The notes: generated from the letters alone by a model not told the origin. A DNA stretch of 64,000 nt from Rhipicephalus microplus (GCF_043290135.1 NC_134710.1:322621017-322685016), one strand, 5' to 3'. Counted from the stretch's first letter, positions 35,691 through 53,835 are shown. Translations and numbers: made by a program.

Positions 35691-37388
35691 AGAGATAGAA
35701 AGGAGATGCCACTACGTCGCATTTTGTGAAGCTGGAAGTGGGAAGGAGTACTGGACTTCTCGTCACAAGTTTGTTCACATTTCAGGCCATTCGCGCATGC
35801 GCAACTGGTGCATATGCCGGTGAGAAAGAGGCAAGCCGTGTGTACCCGTATGGACGCACCGTATGACAGCGCCGCTTCCCTCTGACAGACGAGCTGGAAA
35901 AACAAAACTTTTATGCTGATTGAGAGCGAAATGCGGCGACATTCACTTGTAGAGTGCCTGTGTGCAACTCACGGCCTCATTACGGCCCATGTTGTACATA
36001 CGAAAATAAACTTGCAGCTTTGAGCTTCGTGTTTATTCCGCTGAATGTAAGAGCAACAGTACGCATCAGCCGGATAAAGGTCATGGATAAGTTGGTTTCT
36101 TCTCCAGATGCCTTAAGTTCAAAGTACGGAACATACTAGAAATTGTGCCAATTTGTGTATCTATTCCTTTTATGCTCCCCTTACACAATGCTCTGTTGGG
36201 TCTCTAAGGTGTTTTGAATAAACGACGAAATACTGCAACAGTGACATTCGGTTGGTTTAGCAATATGAAGCACCTTCGAATCATTCTTTGCCCAAGTGTG
36301 TCATGACACGTGCGCAAAGCGTCGTTCGCTGCAGCATGGTTCAGCCAACTGCGACCGTTGGCCAGGTGTGCGACCGATGGCGGCGCTGTGAACGGCGTTT
36401 GTATGAAGTCAACTTAGGGATTCGTACACTTTCGTTTTGAGGCCTGACGCTATATAGAAACCAGCGTGCGTGACGAAGCGGCCTTCAGTTAGTTACTTAA
36501 TGTGTGGTGCCTACCGACGCTGTTCGAACAACCAAGGGTCTCCACATGTAATTCATTTTGAAAGCATAGTGCTTCGTTTCATAGAGCTGCGTGTGGCCGC
36601 TTGTCACCGCGGCGAAGATTGCGCAATGTAAAACCATTAAATGTTAAAAAGCACGTATTGACTATGTAAACTACATCATATGTTGCAATTTGCTTGGCCT
36701 TCCGAGGCTAATGCATAAAGTAAAAGATCTGCTCCACCTCTCCATTCTGCAGTTTTATGTAGTATGCAAATACAAATTTTATTGGTGTAAATCATTTATC
36801 GTCACTTATTATGAACAGCAATAATAAGAATGTGTAGTGGTGCATTTGAATATTTTATCATTAGGTTAAAATGGTTGCAACAATAAATATACAAACTAAT
36901 TCAGAGCTCTTACTAAGTACCTGATTTCAACACATCACCACAATGCAAATTGTGATAGGAGCTCGACAGCAGCTGCAAACAGCAGTGAACATCACTTCTA
37001 TGTTAGGTAACACGAAGACTTTGCCTACACCAATTGCACACATGTTAAGTTACAAACGTAGACATCACCTCACCCTGACTTGCACGAACAGCGAGCACTC
37101 GTCACTTCGCTGCAGTCGATCACGACGGAGATCTTGTGTGGCGGGTTCGCATGTCCACTTGTCAGGGTGAGAGCCGCAATGGTCTCCTTTGACAGCCTCG
37201 ACCGCACATTTAACAGCGTGGCAACGTCGTACACCGCCTCGCCCTGGACGAGACACCGCGACATTTCACACGCTTTATCTACGTGACTTGTAATTGCTGG
37301 AGAAAGGCACGATTACTGAAACATTGGAAAAAAAAACCACAACCGGACAACTTAGTATCGCACAGCGGCAAGTGTGATAAAGAGTGCC
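35691..37388. other. No recognisable gene
   Basis: No transposon domain or convincing exon is seen. The stretch 36300-36560 is slightly more GC-rich but its ORFs are short. Confidence 0.4.
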
Positions 37389-37389
37389 A

Positions 37390-37422
<33 letters not shown>

Positions 37423-37474
37423 CACACACACAACACACACACACACCACACAACACACACACACACACACACAC
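37389..37474. repeat. (CA)n microsatellite
   Basis: An interrupted CA array with a few single-base breaks (an ACG at about 37416 and AACA/ACCA steps near 37432-37452). Open frames across it ('HTHTHTHT', 'CVCVCVCV') are artefacts. Confidence 0.95.
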
Positions 37475-37815
37475 TCACTTAAACTTTCTTACCTGTGATG
37501 CGGTGGGTGGCTTTGAAGCACTTGTCAGCCATCTAGGGGAATTCTTGGCACTGTCAATCGGGCCGCAACTAAAACACGATTATAAAAGCACTGGAAAGCT
37601 GCCATTGACGGCGCTCGTTAACCCTCGTAAAGCTGTTAGTTCGTCGAAGTTTCTGTCTAGAGCAGATGATCTGCGTAAGGGAGCTGTGGTGGCTGCAGCG
37701 CAGTTGAAATTTGAATCCTCAAACTGACGCCATACGCAAGAGGGCACCACTCCAAGAACTCGTGGCCCATATTGAAAAAAATGGGCAGAACCCACGCACA
37801 GTGGGAATCTATGAT

Positions 37816-39102
37816 ATGCGAAGCATGAACGAGGAAGGTTGATACGTCACTTCAAAATCAGCACAGCGTTACGAGGGGGACGTAAATTAAGCCGTGCGTG
37901 ACTTCCATGCCATGATTATTTGTACGTGTCATTTACATTCGTCGTCTATTTAAGTCACGTGATACCCCACTTAGTATATGTGGAGCTAGCGAAACAGCCG
38001 CTAGAATGCTATGAGCGTAGCATGTAGTCATGTTTTACATGACACGCATGCCATGGTTATCAGGTTTGGACGTGTTATTCACCTTCGTCGTCCATTCACG
38101 TCACGTAATACCAAATTTGGTAAATGTAGAACTAGCGAAATGGCTGCGAGCGCATCATAAGCGTGGTATGTTGTCATGTTCTTACATGACACGCATGTCA
38201 TGATTATCATGTTCGCACCAGTCATATACCTTCGTATCTGTTCCCGTCCCGTAGTACCAAATTTGGTATATGTGAAGCTAGTGAAACGGCCGCGAGCGCA
38301 TCATGAGTGTGGCATGTAGTCGTGTTCTTACATGACATGCATCTCATTATTATCCCGTTTGCACCAGTCACATACCATCGTCATCCATTCGCATCCCGTA
38401 ATTCTAATATTGGTATATGCGAAGCTAGGGAAACGGCCTGGAGTACATCTTGAGTGTGGCATGTAGTCTTGTTACATGACACGCATGCTATGATTACCAT
38501 GCTTAGACATGTTACTTACCTTCGTCGTCCATTGACGTCACGTAATACTAAACTTGGTATTTGTGAAGCTATAAAAATGGCCGCGAGTGCATCATGAGCG
38601 TGGTATGTGTTAATGTTTTTACATAGCACGCATGTTCACTTATGATTATTATGTTTGCACCAGTCATATACTTTCGTGATCCATTCACGTCACATCATAC
38701 CAAGCTTGGTATTTGTGAAGCTAGCGAAAGGGCCGCGAGCGCATCATGAGTGTGGCATGTAATAATGCTCTTACATGACACGCATGTTACGATTTCCACG
38801 TTAGGGTCTTTCACTTGTGTTCCCCATGCAGTCATGTCTTATAATACCAGTTTTGCAACAAATGATGTGAAGGGAACCACCGCAAGAGCATCAAGTCCCT
38901 ATATTTAAATCGTGACAGTCATAACATACATATCATGATTTTCTAGTTAAGACTAGTCACTTATGCTCGTCATACATTTATTTTATGATATAATAATTTC
39001 GGTATCGATACTATTATCGAAACGGCCAAGAGAGCTAAATGTCATAGGCGGCTAGATAGATACGCTCAAAGGCGTCGAAGTTCGCTAAAAAATACTTCGC
39101 AT
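37816..39102. mobile_element. Element with inverted ends and a ~146-bp tandem array
   Basis: The outer bases are inverted: 'atgcgaagcat' at 37816-37826 against 'aatacttcgcat' at 39091-39102. Between them lie about eight imperfect tandem units (about 37897-39050). Landmark 'tgacacgcatg' or a variant occurs at 37899, 38040, 38187, 38333, 38477, 38624, 38776 and about 38922, giving spacings of 141-152 bp. Each unit also has 'accaaatttggtatatgtga', 'agctagcgaaacggccgcga' and 'gcgcatcatgagtgtggcat'. There is no open frame of note. The array may be a satellite, or the core of a nonautonomous transposon. I found no TSD. Confidence 0.75.
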
Positions 39103-41282
39103 TTAAAAACTTGGCCACAGATCAAGTTACCGGGTGCAAGACGTAAACAAGATGCAATAAATGAAATAATAAATTGACAGGCTGTGTCAGGCACGTATGC
39201 AGTACTTGAGTGAGCAAGCTTTGGCAGGATTACTGGGCCACTGCATCCCGATAGTTGTTAGCGTACGGATCACCATCGCCTCTCGCATTAAGACCCGTAC
39301 AGGCACTGTCGTTTTCGTTTCTGGAATTATTTACAGCACTAAAATATTTATTATCGCTAGTTAAGTGCTACAAGTTATGTGTTGAAGCCTCTAGAGTCCA
39401 TGTTTAAAAAGTTGATTCAGCAATTTTAGTTATTTGCTAAGCTTCGCGGGTCTATAAGTATTATGACATGCTCTATATGGCTCCGAACAATACTGCTCTA
39501 AATGTAGACGCGTAGCGCTTATAAATACTCTCTTTTACTTGGTGCTTTTAGTTGACACACACTGTTTAAATGTATGCAAAACATTGTATTTATATGTATA
39601 TTAATTTATACCTCTTTAGACAACTGTCTTTGAAAGACGCGTCATTTGCTGTGGCAAAATTCTTGTTTCGTAAGAGTACAACCCGTGCAATGCAATGACG
39701 CCAACATCTTACACCAAGACCAAATGTTAAAAAAAAACCTCTATGCAACGTAATTTGACGAGCTTTCAAAGCCGTTCACGAAATGTGGCTGTTCGGTAAA
39801 TGCAAGTAAGGACGAAGGGAAAATCTGGTAATGGGTGAATTCTTCATTCACCACTGACACGCTTGAGATGCTGTGGCGAGTTAACAGTGCTCTCGAGACA
39901 ACCGCTAACATGGATCACGTGGTACTTGAAATAACATGCTCGGAAACTCGCGGGAAACCTTGTATTACGGCACTCTGTTGATCGGCACGAAAATCTTATT
40001 TTCCTACAAGATGAAGTGGGCCGCATGGTAAAGTGCTCCTCTACTTCTTCGCTAAAGCAGATGGGGGAGAGATGGCAGCTACCTGAAAGGCAGATGGCGA
40101 ACACCGCCTCTGCATCCTGCATTTCGAAGTGGTATATGAGCACGATGAAGTCCGGGAAACACGGTTGTGCAGCGTTGGGAGAACAAGAACGACGACAACA
40201 AGAAAGCGACGCTCAAATCGTATTTTATTTACCCGGGAAAGGAAAGCGGGAGCCCGCCCGCGAGTTCTCCCAGTGACAGAGTCCGAAGTATAAGGGTATG
40301 CAATAGACCGGCCGTTACTCAAGGCGACATGGCACATTCCACAAAGCCCTGAGTGCGCTGGTGGTCTTCCTCTCTCGGCCTGAGATGGTGTTCGGAGAAA
40401 AAGTGAGAGGAAGCGCGCCGCCAGACAAATCGCCTAAACGAGCAGGCTGAGCTCTGCGAGTGAAAATATGCCCTCTATCAAGTACATGAAAAAGAAAGGT
40501 TGAAAGGTTAGCAGTGACAAGTCCTGGAAGAGGTAGAGCCGCCAGTGCACTTATACAACGGCGCACCAGCCGGGTCGGCGCAAAGACGAAGGCAAGCGAA
40601 CAGGAACGGAAAGTGAATTTCGAGGAAGCGGGACCAAAAGCCAGAGGGCGTGAGACAATGACTCGAGGGAAGTGCGAATGGTGCGGGCATTACTGGGCCC
40701 CGGAATGCGAGAACAAAGGGCTGCGCCACTGAAAGACTGCGCTTTGATCTAGAAAGAGTGGGTACGTGGACACTTCACTGAGTCGTTTAGTACCAGCTCC
40801 TTGACACGAGACTTTGTAAAGTATTTTCACTAGAAACAAGAGGGTGACCCTTATAAGGTCTTGGTACAGTAGCTGCCCGATGGTGAGTGATCGTAGATCC
40901 ACTGAGATGACAATGACGGCGCATAGGTCGACGGTCTTTGTACTAGAAAGTTCTGAAGCAAGTGTTAACTGAATACAGCTATAGAGAGCCCAAGGTCAGC
41001 CGTTAGCTGACACAGCCATGAAGACGGCTGAGGTCTTCCAAGTGTTTCGTGAGGTAGGAGTGTACGTGTAGTGGGAAGCTGAGGATAACTCATCGTCTAT
41101 TCCGAAAAGCAGCGAGGAAGTGTTCTGCGTCAAAGGTAGGCTCCTGTAGAAGTTCAGAATACCTTTGGCAAAGGCCGTTTTTTGTGCCTGATTGAAGAAA
41201 CGTCTCTGGTTTTTCGAGTAATTGCAGTAAACTTTGCCTCCCACATTTCTGCATTACCCTCTAGGGGTCTTGAAACTTTGTC
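39103..41282. other. No gene identified
   Basis: Several 60-100-codon frames overlap on both strands at 39844-40902. A minus-strand frame at 40996-41244 ('GILNFYRSLPL') follows the small ORF at 41283-41429 in the same direction. None shows a domain I know. The patch 40200-40740 is GC-rich and could hide a transposon remnant. Confidence 0.35.
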
Positions 41283-41429
41283 TTATATTTTTCTTTTTTT
41301 CTTCGCTGGTGGTGTGGGCATTACAACAGGATGTGTTAAATTGTCTGGTACACCACAAAATCGGCATTGGTGCGGTGATGTTGTGGGGTTCATTTGCTGC
41401 ATAGCTATTCTGCCGTCATGACTGTTCAT
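41283..41429 (-). CDS. Small unidentified ORF, 48 codons, with CxxC and a basic tail
   Basis: This minus-strand frame is open from about 41505 (after a TGA), and its first ATG is at 41429. The predicted 48-residue product has 'HQCRFCGVPDNLTHPV' in the middle and ends 'PPAKKKRKI', which resembles a nuclear localisation signal. One CxxC pair alone is not a zinc finger, though a His follows eight residues later. The upstream part ('GKSYHLSRIQ') is also open. No splice site or promoter stands out. It may be the last exon of a gene, a fragment of a transposon protein or chance. I do not recognise it. Confidence 0.25.
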   Translation of the reverse strand: MNSHDGRIAMQQMNPTTSPHQCRFCGVPDNLTHPVVMPTPPAKKKRKI

Positions 41430-42670
<1,241 letters not shown>

Positions 42671-42951
42671 ACCACCTACGTCTGGGTGATCTCATGATGT
42701 CCTCCTAACTTTTCAGGAAAATTAAAATTAGTATGAGAAGGTAGGATGGTTTGACAAATATGACTCACTAGTCAAGTCATGAATAATGTTGCAATCCCGT
42801 CACGTATGTTGTCGAACCCTTTCCGCAGATGTGTGGCACATTACCGCAGGCGAGTATATGCCACAGGTGATCGACAGTTGATATCTACCCAGAAGCAGCG
42901 AGAAAATACATGGTTAATTTTAACACGTGAGCGTTAAGAAAAACCTAACCT

Positions 42952-43140
42952 CGGTAGCGTTTACCCGACGAATGCAAAGAATAAATACCAAGGTCTCAGC
43001 AGGAATCAACTCCCCGCATTCTGCGTAGCAATCAAGTATTTATCACAGAGACACGCCATTTCTTGGAACTATTTTTCAAATAGACCCTATTATTGGTGAA
43101 ACGTCACTAGTAATTGCAATGCTGGATATCCAATTTTGTA
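42952..43140 (-). repeat. tRNA-like dispersed repeat C, copy 2
   Basis: The order 'tttacccgacgaatgcaaag', 'ggtctcagcaggaatcaact' and 'aagtatttatcacagagaca' is the reverse complement of 35580-35680. The outer part 'cttggaactatttttcaaat', then 'ggtgaaacgtcac', matches 35510-35580. Its B box is more degraded than in copy 1. A Ruka-like SINE lies directly to the right. Confidence 0.65.
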
Positions 43141-43159
43141 AATATTATATATCTACTTC

Positions 43160-43398
43160 ACCCCACCACGGTGGTCTAGTCTCTAAGGTACTCGGCAGCT
43201 GACCTGCAAGTCACTGGATCCAACCCCGGCTGCGGTGGCTGCATTTTCGATGGGGGCGGAAATGTTGTAGGCCTGTGTACTCAGATTTTGGTGCACGTTA
43301 AAGCACCCCAGGTGGTCGAAATTTCCGGAGCCCTCCACTACGGCGTCTCTCACAATCATATGGTGGTTTTGACACGTTAATGTTCACATATCAATCAA
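43160..43398 (+). mobile_element. Full-length Ruka-like SINE
   Basis: The head begins 'ccccaccacggtggtctagt' (A-box region) and has a B-box-like 'ggatccaaccccggctgcgg'. The body reads 'gcggaaatgttgtaggcctg', 'gtgcacgttaaagcacccca', 'gtggtcgaaatttccggagc' and 'cgtctctcacaatcatatgg', with a 'tatcaatcaatacatacat' tail. It is the most complete sense-strand copy in the window. I could not find an unambiguous TSD. Confidence 0.9.
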
Positions 43399-46089
43399 TA
43401 CATACATGCCCTTGTGATACAGCTGTCAATTGGGTTAATGTCAATTTTAGTGGGGTGCCTGCCGCTGAGGCTCATTTTGGTAGCAGTGTCCAAGGCTACA
43501 ATCCTTGTGAGCACCAGCGCTTCATAAAGGCTCATCGATTCATGCTGTCACTATTATCCAGGTTACTGTTGGCATCGTTAAGCAACTAGAAACCACTGGT
43601 TATATGAAGCATATGGGGATGTTTAACGTACTTCTATGCGTGAATTTGTTCATCATTTAGCTCAACTTCACAATGTTTCACTCAATCAACTCAATAAAAA
43701 AATCACAACACTCAACTTCCATCCGCATGCTTTGCATAACACTAATTCCCAGGCACGTGCAATCTGCTGGATTTCTTTCTCCTGCTCTTTCTAATCTGAC
43801 AATGTAATGGGTTTCTTTAACAAAGCGTTGGTACTATGCCAGAATATTTTAAAAACGTTGCAATAACGAGATGCATATCCACACGCTATTGTTCTTCTTT
43901 TTTGCGCTCGTATATGCGTGATGATGACGCATAGTCTTGTTACAAGACACCCGCTTTGCTTTTTTTTTTTCAATTGCGTTAACCAGCAATGCATTGTACG
44001 CTACATTACAATTATCAAACGGCCCCCTAAAAGCCTTCTTTGAAGATACCTGTACTGGATTGAACAATTCACCGGATATGTGATTTCAGTTGCCTTATAT
44101 TGAAGATTAAAGTCGGCGACCTCGGGTGAGAAAATTTGAAAGTTTCCTCTGGCGACAGAGTTAACGTCAATGTGTTTGTTAAAGGGACTGGCTACCGTCC
44201 TTTATTGCTCTCGTGTTTTGTGTCTTAACAAAGGATGTACCACGTGAAGTGTTTAACCTTGCAGCGGTTTCTCAGGAAACTGCCTAGAAATTTTCACAAC
44301 AGAAGTCTTGTGTTCTATGTCTCCTTTCATCGGTGGGATGAATGCCCGTAACACTCGTCGGTACTGGTGAAAGTCAAAAACTGAAACCGTGGGTGGTTTT
44401 TGCAGGCTTCACAAAGTTAAGTTAATAATAAAACGAATACTTCAGGGGTCGTTTTAGGCACGCGCACATTTTTCTGTTGTTCTTATGAGCGGCAGCGGAC
44501 GTCATGGTCGCATTTCTCCGCCATTTGCAGGCACGTATGCAGGCAAGCGAAAACAGTGCTGACAGCACCACCAGGCGTATAATTGAACAAGTGAGGAAAA
44601 AATAGCAGAAATTGGTGCCTCGCACCCTCTAAAGCTGCCTCAGGTACATAAAATAAAAATTGAGGTTAACCGTGCTTCTCTTTCAGCAAAATAAGTATAC
44701 CCGCGAGGATTTCTTCTCCTACCAATAGATTGTGAAGTTTAACCACATTCGCAGTTGGGTGACGCTAGTTGTCACTTTTTTACCGACTTTCAACGTCAAG
44801 TTAAAATTTTCCCTTTTTCTGGCATGAAAGCTTACTTATTGCCGCCGATTTGATGAACGAACTTTTCATTTGCGCCACATTCAGAAAAAGTTTTTTCGGG
44901 CGTTAGACAGTCAATTTAATTTACCGTCAATACAGAATATTGGCCACCGCGATCGGCCATCCATCTCACCACCTTTCTTCCCGCGCTTTAGAAGTCTGAT
45001 TGTTAACTTGGTGTGTAAGAGTATGATATCCTCACAAAATCTTCATGTTACTTCCACACAGTACAAACACTTTTCACACAACTATATTCACAAATCAACT
45101 TCGACCATGATTTGAGTTAACGGGACGTTTGATGCTGTGACCTCGATTCGTAAACAATTAGATGGACAATGATGAATTAGATAATTGAAGAATATTTGTC
45201 AGATCAAAATTATGCAGAGAATAATAACAAAAGCAGAAGAGTGGGAAAATGACGTGCATAATTGTATGAAAGGCGTTGCGATCGACTTTCTAAAAAAAGC
45301 TTGTTGTGCTACGTTTGTCTGGAATAAGGTGTTTTTTGGTGAACCATAGCGTCTTATAACTTTTCAAGCGTACCACCCAATGTAGTAGCTTTGCCTTCTT
45401 AGTATATCTTGCGTACAGTAGCTCCCAAGACATAATACTTCAGGTCTTAGAGCTGGTCTACCGCAGGTTGGCATCAAGGACCAACCTTAAATGTCGGAAG
45501 CTGCTGTAAACAGTGAGAAAACGACGAGCAACACCTGACGAGCGATATTGGTGTAGACAGTGGAAGCGAGGCAAGCTTTATTTTTTTTCGGGTTCGAGAG
45601 GGAGAGGGGGCTGAGGGATGCTCAGCCGACTGTACATTTCACAGGAGGCAATAACAGGCGGCGCAAGAGTGCTACCACGTGGATTTTTTGCTGACCTTTT
45701 TGAAAGAAAAAGAAATTGCCGTAGGAGCGCCTTTCAGTGTCGGCTCCGCTGAAGCGCGAGCGATTTTTCGCTGACACGGAAGACGTTTCTTTCCTTCATG
45801 AATAACGGAGCAAACACAGTATCCAGCTGAGGAAGGCTATCGCCAGAAGCAATCAGCCCACTCTGGCAAACGAAATTTTATCGCTTTCATTTTGAAGGAG
45901 GAAGGAAGACGAGCAAAGTTCATTCATATGTGTCTTATTATGAAACGCCGAATGTATTCTTCCGAGTTTCGATAACGACTCCCTTTGTTGCTTTTCTTAC
46001 TTATTTGCACGCATGTACGGTGGCCTTCGCTTTTCTATGATAACGCTGTTTTTTCGTACTACTTCATAATGACACCCTGCTTTGATACC
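43399..46089. other. No recognisable gene
   Basis: Short ORFs only. An 'aaagggactggctaccg' segment near 44178 looks like the end of a small DNA element, but no inverted partner was found. Confidence 0.4.
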
Positions 46090-46382
46090 TAAGTGAACTT
46101 ATGATGATGGTATTTAACGTTCCACGGTTTAACGCTAACAGTTTACCGTCCCAAAGCCAACATACGATTATGAGAGACGCCGTGGTGGAGGGCTCCGGAA
46201 ATTTCGACCGCCAGGTTTTTTTTAACGTGCATCCAAATCTAAGCACACGGGCCTATAACATTTCCGCCTCCATCAAAAATACAGCCGCCGCCGCCGCCGC
46301 CGGGATTTGATCCCGTGAACTTCGCTTCAGCAGCCGAGTACCTTAGCCACTAGAGCACAACGGCGGGGCTTAACTGAACTTA
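46090..46382 (-). mobile_element. Full-length Ruka-like SINE with imperfect 12-bp target duplication
   Basis: The minus-strand head is at the right ('gccactagagcacaacggcg', about 46345-46364). The B-box region 'gggatttgatcccgtgaac' and an expanded GCC run (about 46285-46301) follow, then 'tccggaaatttcgaccgcca' in the core. The tail side (46102-46140) differs from the usual GATT tail. Flanks are 'taagtgaactta' (46090-46101) and 'taactgaactta' (46371-46382), one mismatch in twelve. Confidence 0.87.
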
Positions 46383-47010
46383 AACAATGAAGCGTAGGGC
46401 ACTGGTCGATTTTGTGTAACCCTGTAACGGGCTTCGAACAGCGTATGTGACGAGGACGAAATATATGAAAAAAAAGACGAAGATCGCGAAGCGCCTATTA
46501 ACAGCATGGAGGGCGTATTTCAATGGCGGCGATTTTAACTTGAGCTAGCCTGAACTACAAGCAAGTCGACACTGCAATCAGCGCAGTTAGCGCGATATCA
46601 CGTCTTGTTATCGTCTTGTACAAATCGTAGAAAAACGTTCTCAGACCTGCCATTCATCAATACGTAATTCGGTCCGGCCAGAACCCACTGAAAATGTGCT
46701 CGCGGACCTATAAACCGTGTAAATACTGTAAACACGAATAAATGCCACATCAAGGATGCATACCCTAGTGATGCAAGCAGATGCTTACCACTGAATATGG
46801 ACATGCCAAGGGTTACACTCGAAACGCTCCCGTGACCTCCGGCCTTCGCTACAGAAACACAACCTGTTAGGACCACTGCATACACGACAGCACATTCTAC
46901 AAGACGCTATTTCACTTCATATACACAACACTGGCCTAACGACGCTAATTTATTACAAAGGCACACCCAAAGCATTATTCCTCAAGGGCAAGTATATGTC
47001 GCTATAAAGT
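46383..47010. other. No recognisable gene
   Basis: No signature is seen. A 95-codon minus-strand frame (46598-46885) has no known motif. Confidence 0.4.
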
Positions 47011-47951
47011 AATCACCCCCATATCCACAAAGTGAATGAAGGTATAGGAGCTTGCATGTACGCACATGGGGCGTTTCTTGGCGAGACTATTTCTGTAGGA
47101 AGGCATGTTAACCAGCCGGTGCATGATGGGTACGTCCAAGGCAAGGTTGTCGGGGATTCTTCGCAGAATACACTGCACAGTGTTGGCCACGTCGATCGGC
47201 ACGTTAACCACCTACCCCTTTATGCCGTACTGGCCCTAGCCGAGGGTCAAATACCTGACGCTCATCAATGGCAGAAGTGGAGCTATCAGACGTTCTTCAA
47301 CGGGGTCAAGAAAAGGCAGGTGAGGGGGCTTAGGAGGGTATCAGCACCCGTGTGTAAAACTCATCGTAGGAATTCGCCACGTGCTGCCGTGCCTACGAAG
47401 CAGCGAGAATGAAGTCAACGTAGCCGCTAGGAGTGAGCGTGCGGGCCATTGAAAACCGACATCTTTGGTGGCGGCGCGAGCAGGCAGCTGAGGGGGCTTG
47501 GTAGGATATCGGTACCTGGGCGAAACGCTTACTTGTTACGTGCTGCCGTGTTTACAAAACGACGAGAACGAAGTGGACACAGCCGTGAGAAGGCAAGTGC
47601 ACGGTCCATCAAAAACCGACACTAGGGTGGCGGCGCGAAAGCAGGCAGGTGAGGGGTCTTTCGAGGATATCGGTACACATGTCTAACGCTCATCGTTGGA
47701 ACTTGTCATGTGCTGCCATGCCTACAAAGCGACGAGAACGAAGTGGGCGTCGTCGCGAGGCGGCAAGGGATCGGGCCACCGAATGATGCATTGGGTGGTG
47801 AGGTGCCTTCTAGCGGGCATTGTTGAAATAACTGGAGAAGCGGCATTAGCGGTGACCTTGAGCGACGACTGGAGAATTGTGCACAGGCAACACTGGTGTA
47901 CATGTCGGTGGCCACCGGACAGGGCGCAAACTTAAGGAGCAAGCTCTTAAA
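47011..47951. mobile_element. Terminal-repeat element with ~165-bp tandem core (family T, copy 3)
   Basis: The left end 'catatccacaaagtgaatga', followed by 'aggtataggagcttgc', matches family T copies at 16677 and 30677. The right end 'cttaaggagcaagctcttaa' matches their right ends and is inverted relative to the left 'ggagcttgc'. The interior has three imperfect tandem units, marked by 'aggcaggtgagggggct' at 47314, 47482 and 47643 and 'gtgctgccgtg' at 47381, 47540 and 47710. It sits about 660 bp upstream of the candidate host exon. No ORF of its own is credible and the TSD is uncertain. Confidence 0.65.
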
Positions 47952-48609
47952 GAAAAAAAATTGGCCCAGTACCTGTATGTTTCACAGAAAATGTCGTCGA
48001 AAGGCGATAGTCTAGCATGTGGAGAAAGTGAACAAAATGTTTATTTGATGTTGTGTGCGAGAAAATTGGTGAATTGTATTCTGGAAGCGCTGCGTTAGAG
48101 AGTTCCGATCCGTGCAGCGAAGGCGAACGAGCGCATCGAGGCACATTTAACACGAGTGTCATCTGGCAGTTATCTTCGAAAACAAAAGAAGGCGTGCGTG
48201 CTCGTGGGGCAATATGCGCACCCGTCTCGGAGGCGATAAGCGATGGGCAGGTGCCACCACCAAGTCGTCTTAGCAAAGACTTGGAAGCACTTGCCTTTCT
48301 GAGCATCGCGTTGAGCAGTTAGCGCAGCGTAATAAACGCTAGGGTCCTTAAATTTACTTATGTGTGCCTTCTCTAGTCTGAAGACACACATACAGAACAT
48401 CGACGTTTTGTTGTGGTGCCTTGATATGCGGAATATTGGCTTATTACTTGATAATCACACAAATACAAATTCTGAAACAAGCAATTTCGGTGGGCGCTGC
48501 GGATAGGGTTGGTTGTTTGAGATATTGTTTGGGGCCATTTGGGGTATTCGCGCTCAACACGAGTAGCCTGTGTTTTTGTTTTTCACGGTGCCTTGAACCA
48601 CTGCTCACC
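47952..48609. other. Possible promoter/5' region of the candidate gene
   Basis: No transposon is recognised here. It lies between a family T element and the candidate first exon, where a promoter and 5' UTR would be expected. I see no clear TATA box at a useful distance. Confidence 0.3.
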
Positions 48610-48773
48610 ATGTGCCCTGAACTTCAGCGTTCGCGCCGAATGAGTGATGAAATGGTTTTCGAACCACATAGCGACACATCGTTTCACGATTCGGCGCTTT
48701 GTGCCAAGGATGACAGCCCTGATTCGCCACAACCTGACTCGCCGGACTTTCATGACAATGGCAATGATCACGG
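48610..48773 (+). CDS. Candidate host gene, first coding exon (unidentified protein)
   Basis: The ATG at 48610 is in a good initiation context ('ctcaccatgtg'). The 54 codons that follow end at a consensus splice donor ('cacgg|gtaagt', GT at 48774-48775). The product is acidic and rich in Ser, Asp and Pro, with 'KDDSPDSPQPDSPDFHDNG', a pattern common in disordered N-termini of nuclear regulators and in phosphorylation sites. An in-frame ATG at 48640 is an alternative start. The frame is open upstream to 48421 but that part is hydrophobic and unlike the rest. The exon leaves two bases (GG) that join in phase with the exon at 53342. I do not recognise the protein. Confidence 0.5.
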
Positions 48774-53341
<4,568 letters not shown>

Positions 53342-53687
53342 GGAGCAAGTAGGCCCTCTGGTAGTTGTAGAAGGCGCACTTTGTGATGATCTGAACACCA
53401 GGGCATCACATGGTTGCAGCCACCACGCAGCCCAATCAGAGCATGCGAGCGGCCAGGAGGAAGTTGCCGGCTCCAGCTCCGCTACCTCGAAAGAGTGGCT
53501 GGCTTCTTCACCGAAGCTTGTGCAGTCCCTCGCACACCCCCTCTACAACGACCAGAGTTCCTATGATGCTGAAGTTCACGTTGCCAATAGCTTGGCCACA
53601 TATGGAGCAGTTAGTGAGCAGTTCACGAAGGGAGCTCTCAAACATTATAAACTTTCGTTCTCTGTGAATAGGCTCTTCAACTGTTAG
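53342..53687 (+). CDS. Candidate host gene, second coding exon (unidentified protein)
   Basis: The acceptor 'ttttacttcag' precedes 53342. The first base completes the Gly codon left by the upstream exon (GG+G), and the frame then stays open for 114 codons to a TAG at 53685-53687. The product begins 'EQVGPLVVVEGALCDDLN', continues Ser/Ala/His-rich ('GSSSATSKEWLASSPKLV') and has 'YNDQSSYDAEVHVANSLAT'. Base composition is clearly more GC-rich than the flanks until about 53650. The true exon may end earlier, for example at 'tctct|gtgaat' (GT at 53664), or it may be terminal; no AATAAA follows closely. No domain is recognised, and in-phase joining is the main support. Confidence 0.45.
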
Positions 53688-53835
53688 AACTCCAGTGCTG
53701 TTGTCTTGATGGGTACTGCAGATGAATGACCCACAAAACATATTAGTGTTCGTGTGTATTGCACATTAGACAAGTAACATGGCTTCGTTGAAAGAAGGAA
53801 GGGAAACTGTTAAGGCTTCGTTTTTCTTTGCTAGA
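53688..53835. other. Short spacer, nothing identified
   Basis: The spacer lies between the candidate exon and the first SINE-B copy. It shows no signal. Confidence 0.3.

Noticed and set aside
37275..37727. Cys-Val or His-Thr rich frames
   Set aside because: They are artefacts of the (CA)n array.
37897..39050. CRISPR array
   Set aside because: The units are ~146 bp, imperfect and contiguous, without alternating repeats and unique spacers, and the genome is eukaryotic.
47032..47412. 126-codon plus-strand frame upstream of the candidate gene
   Set aside because: It lies inside a family T element and runs into its tandem units. Homologous ends at two other loci show it is repeat DNA.
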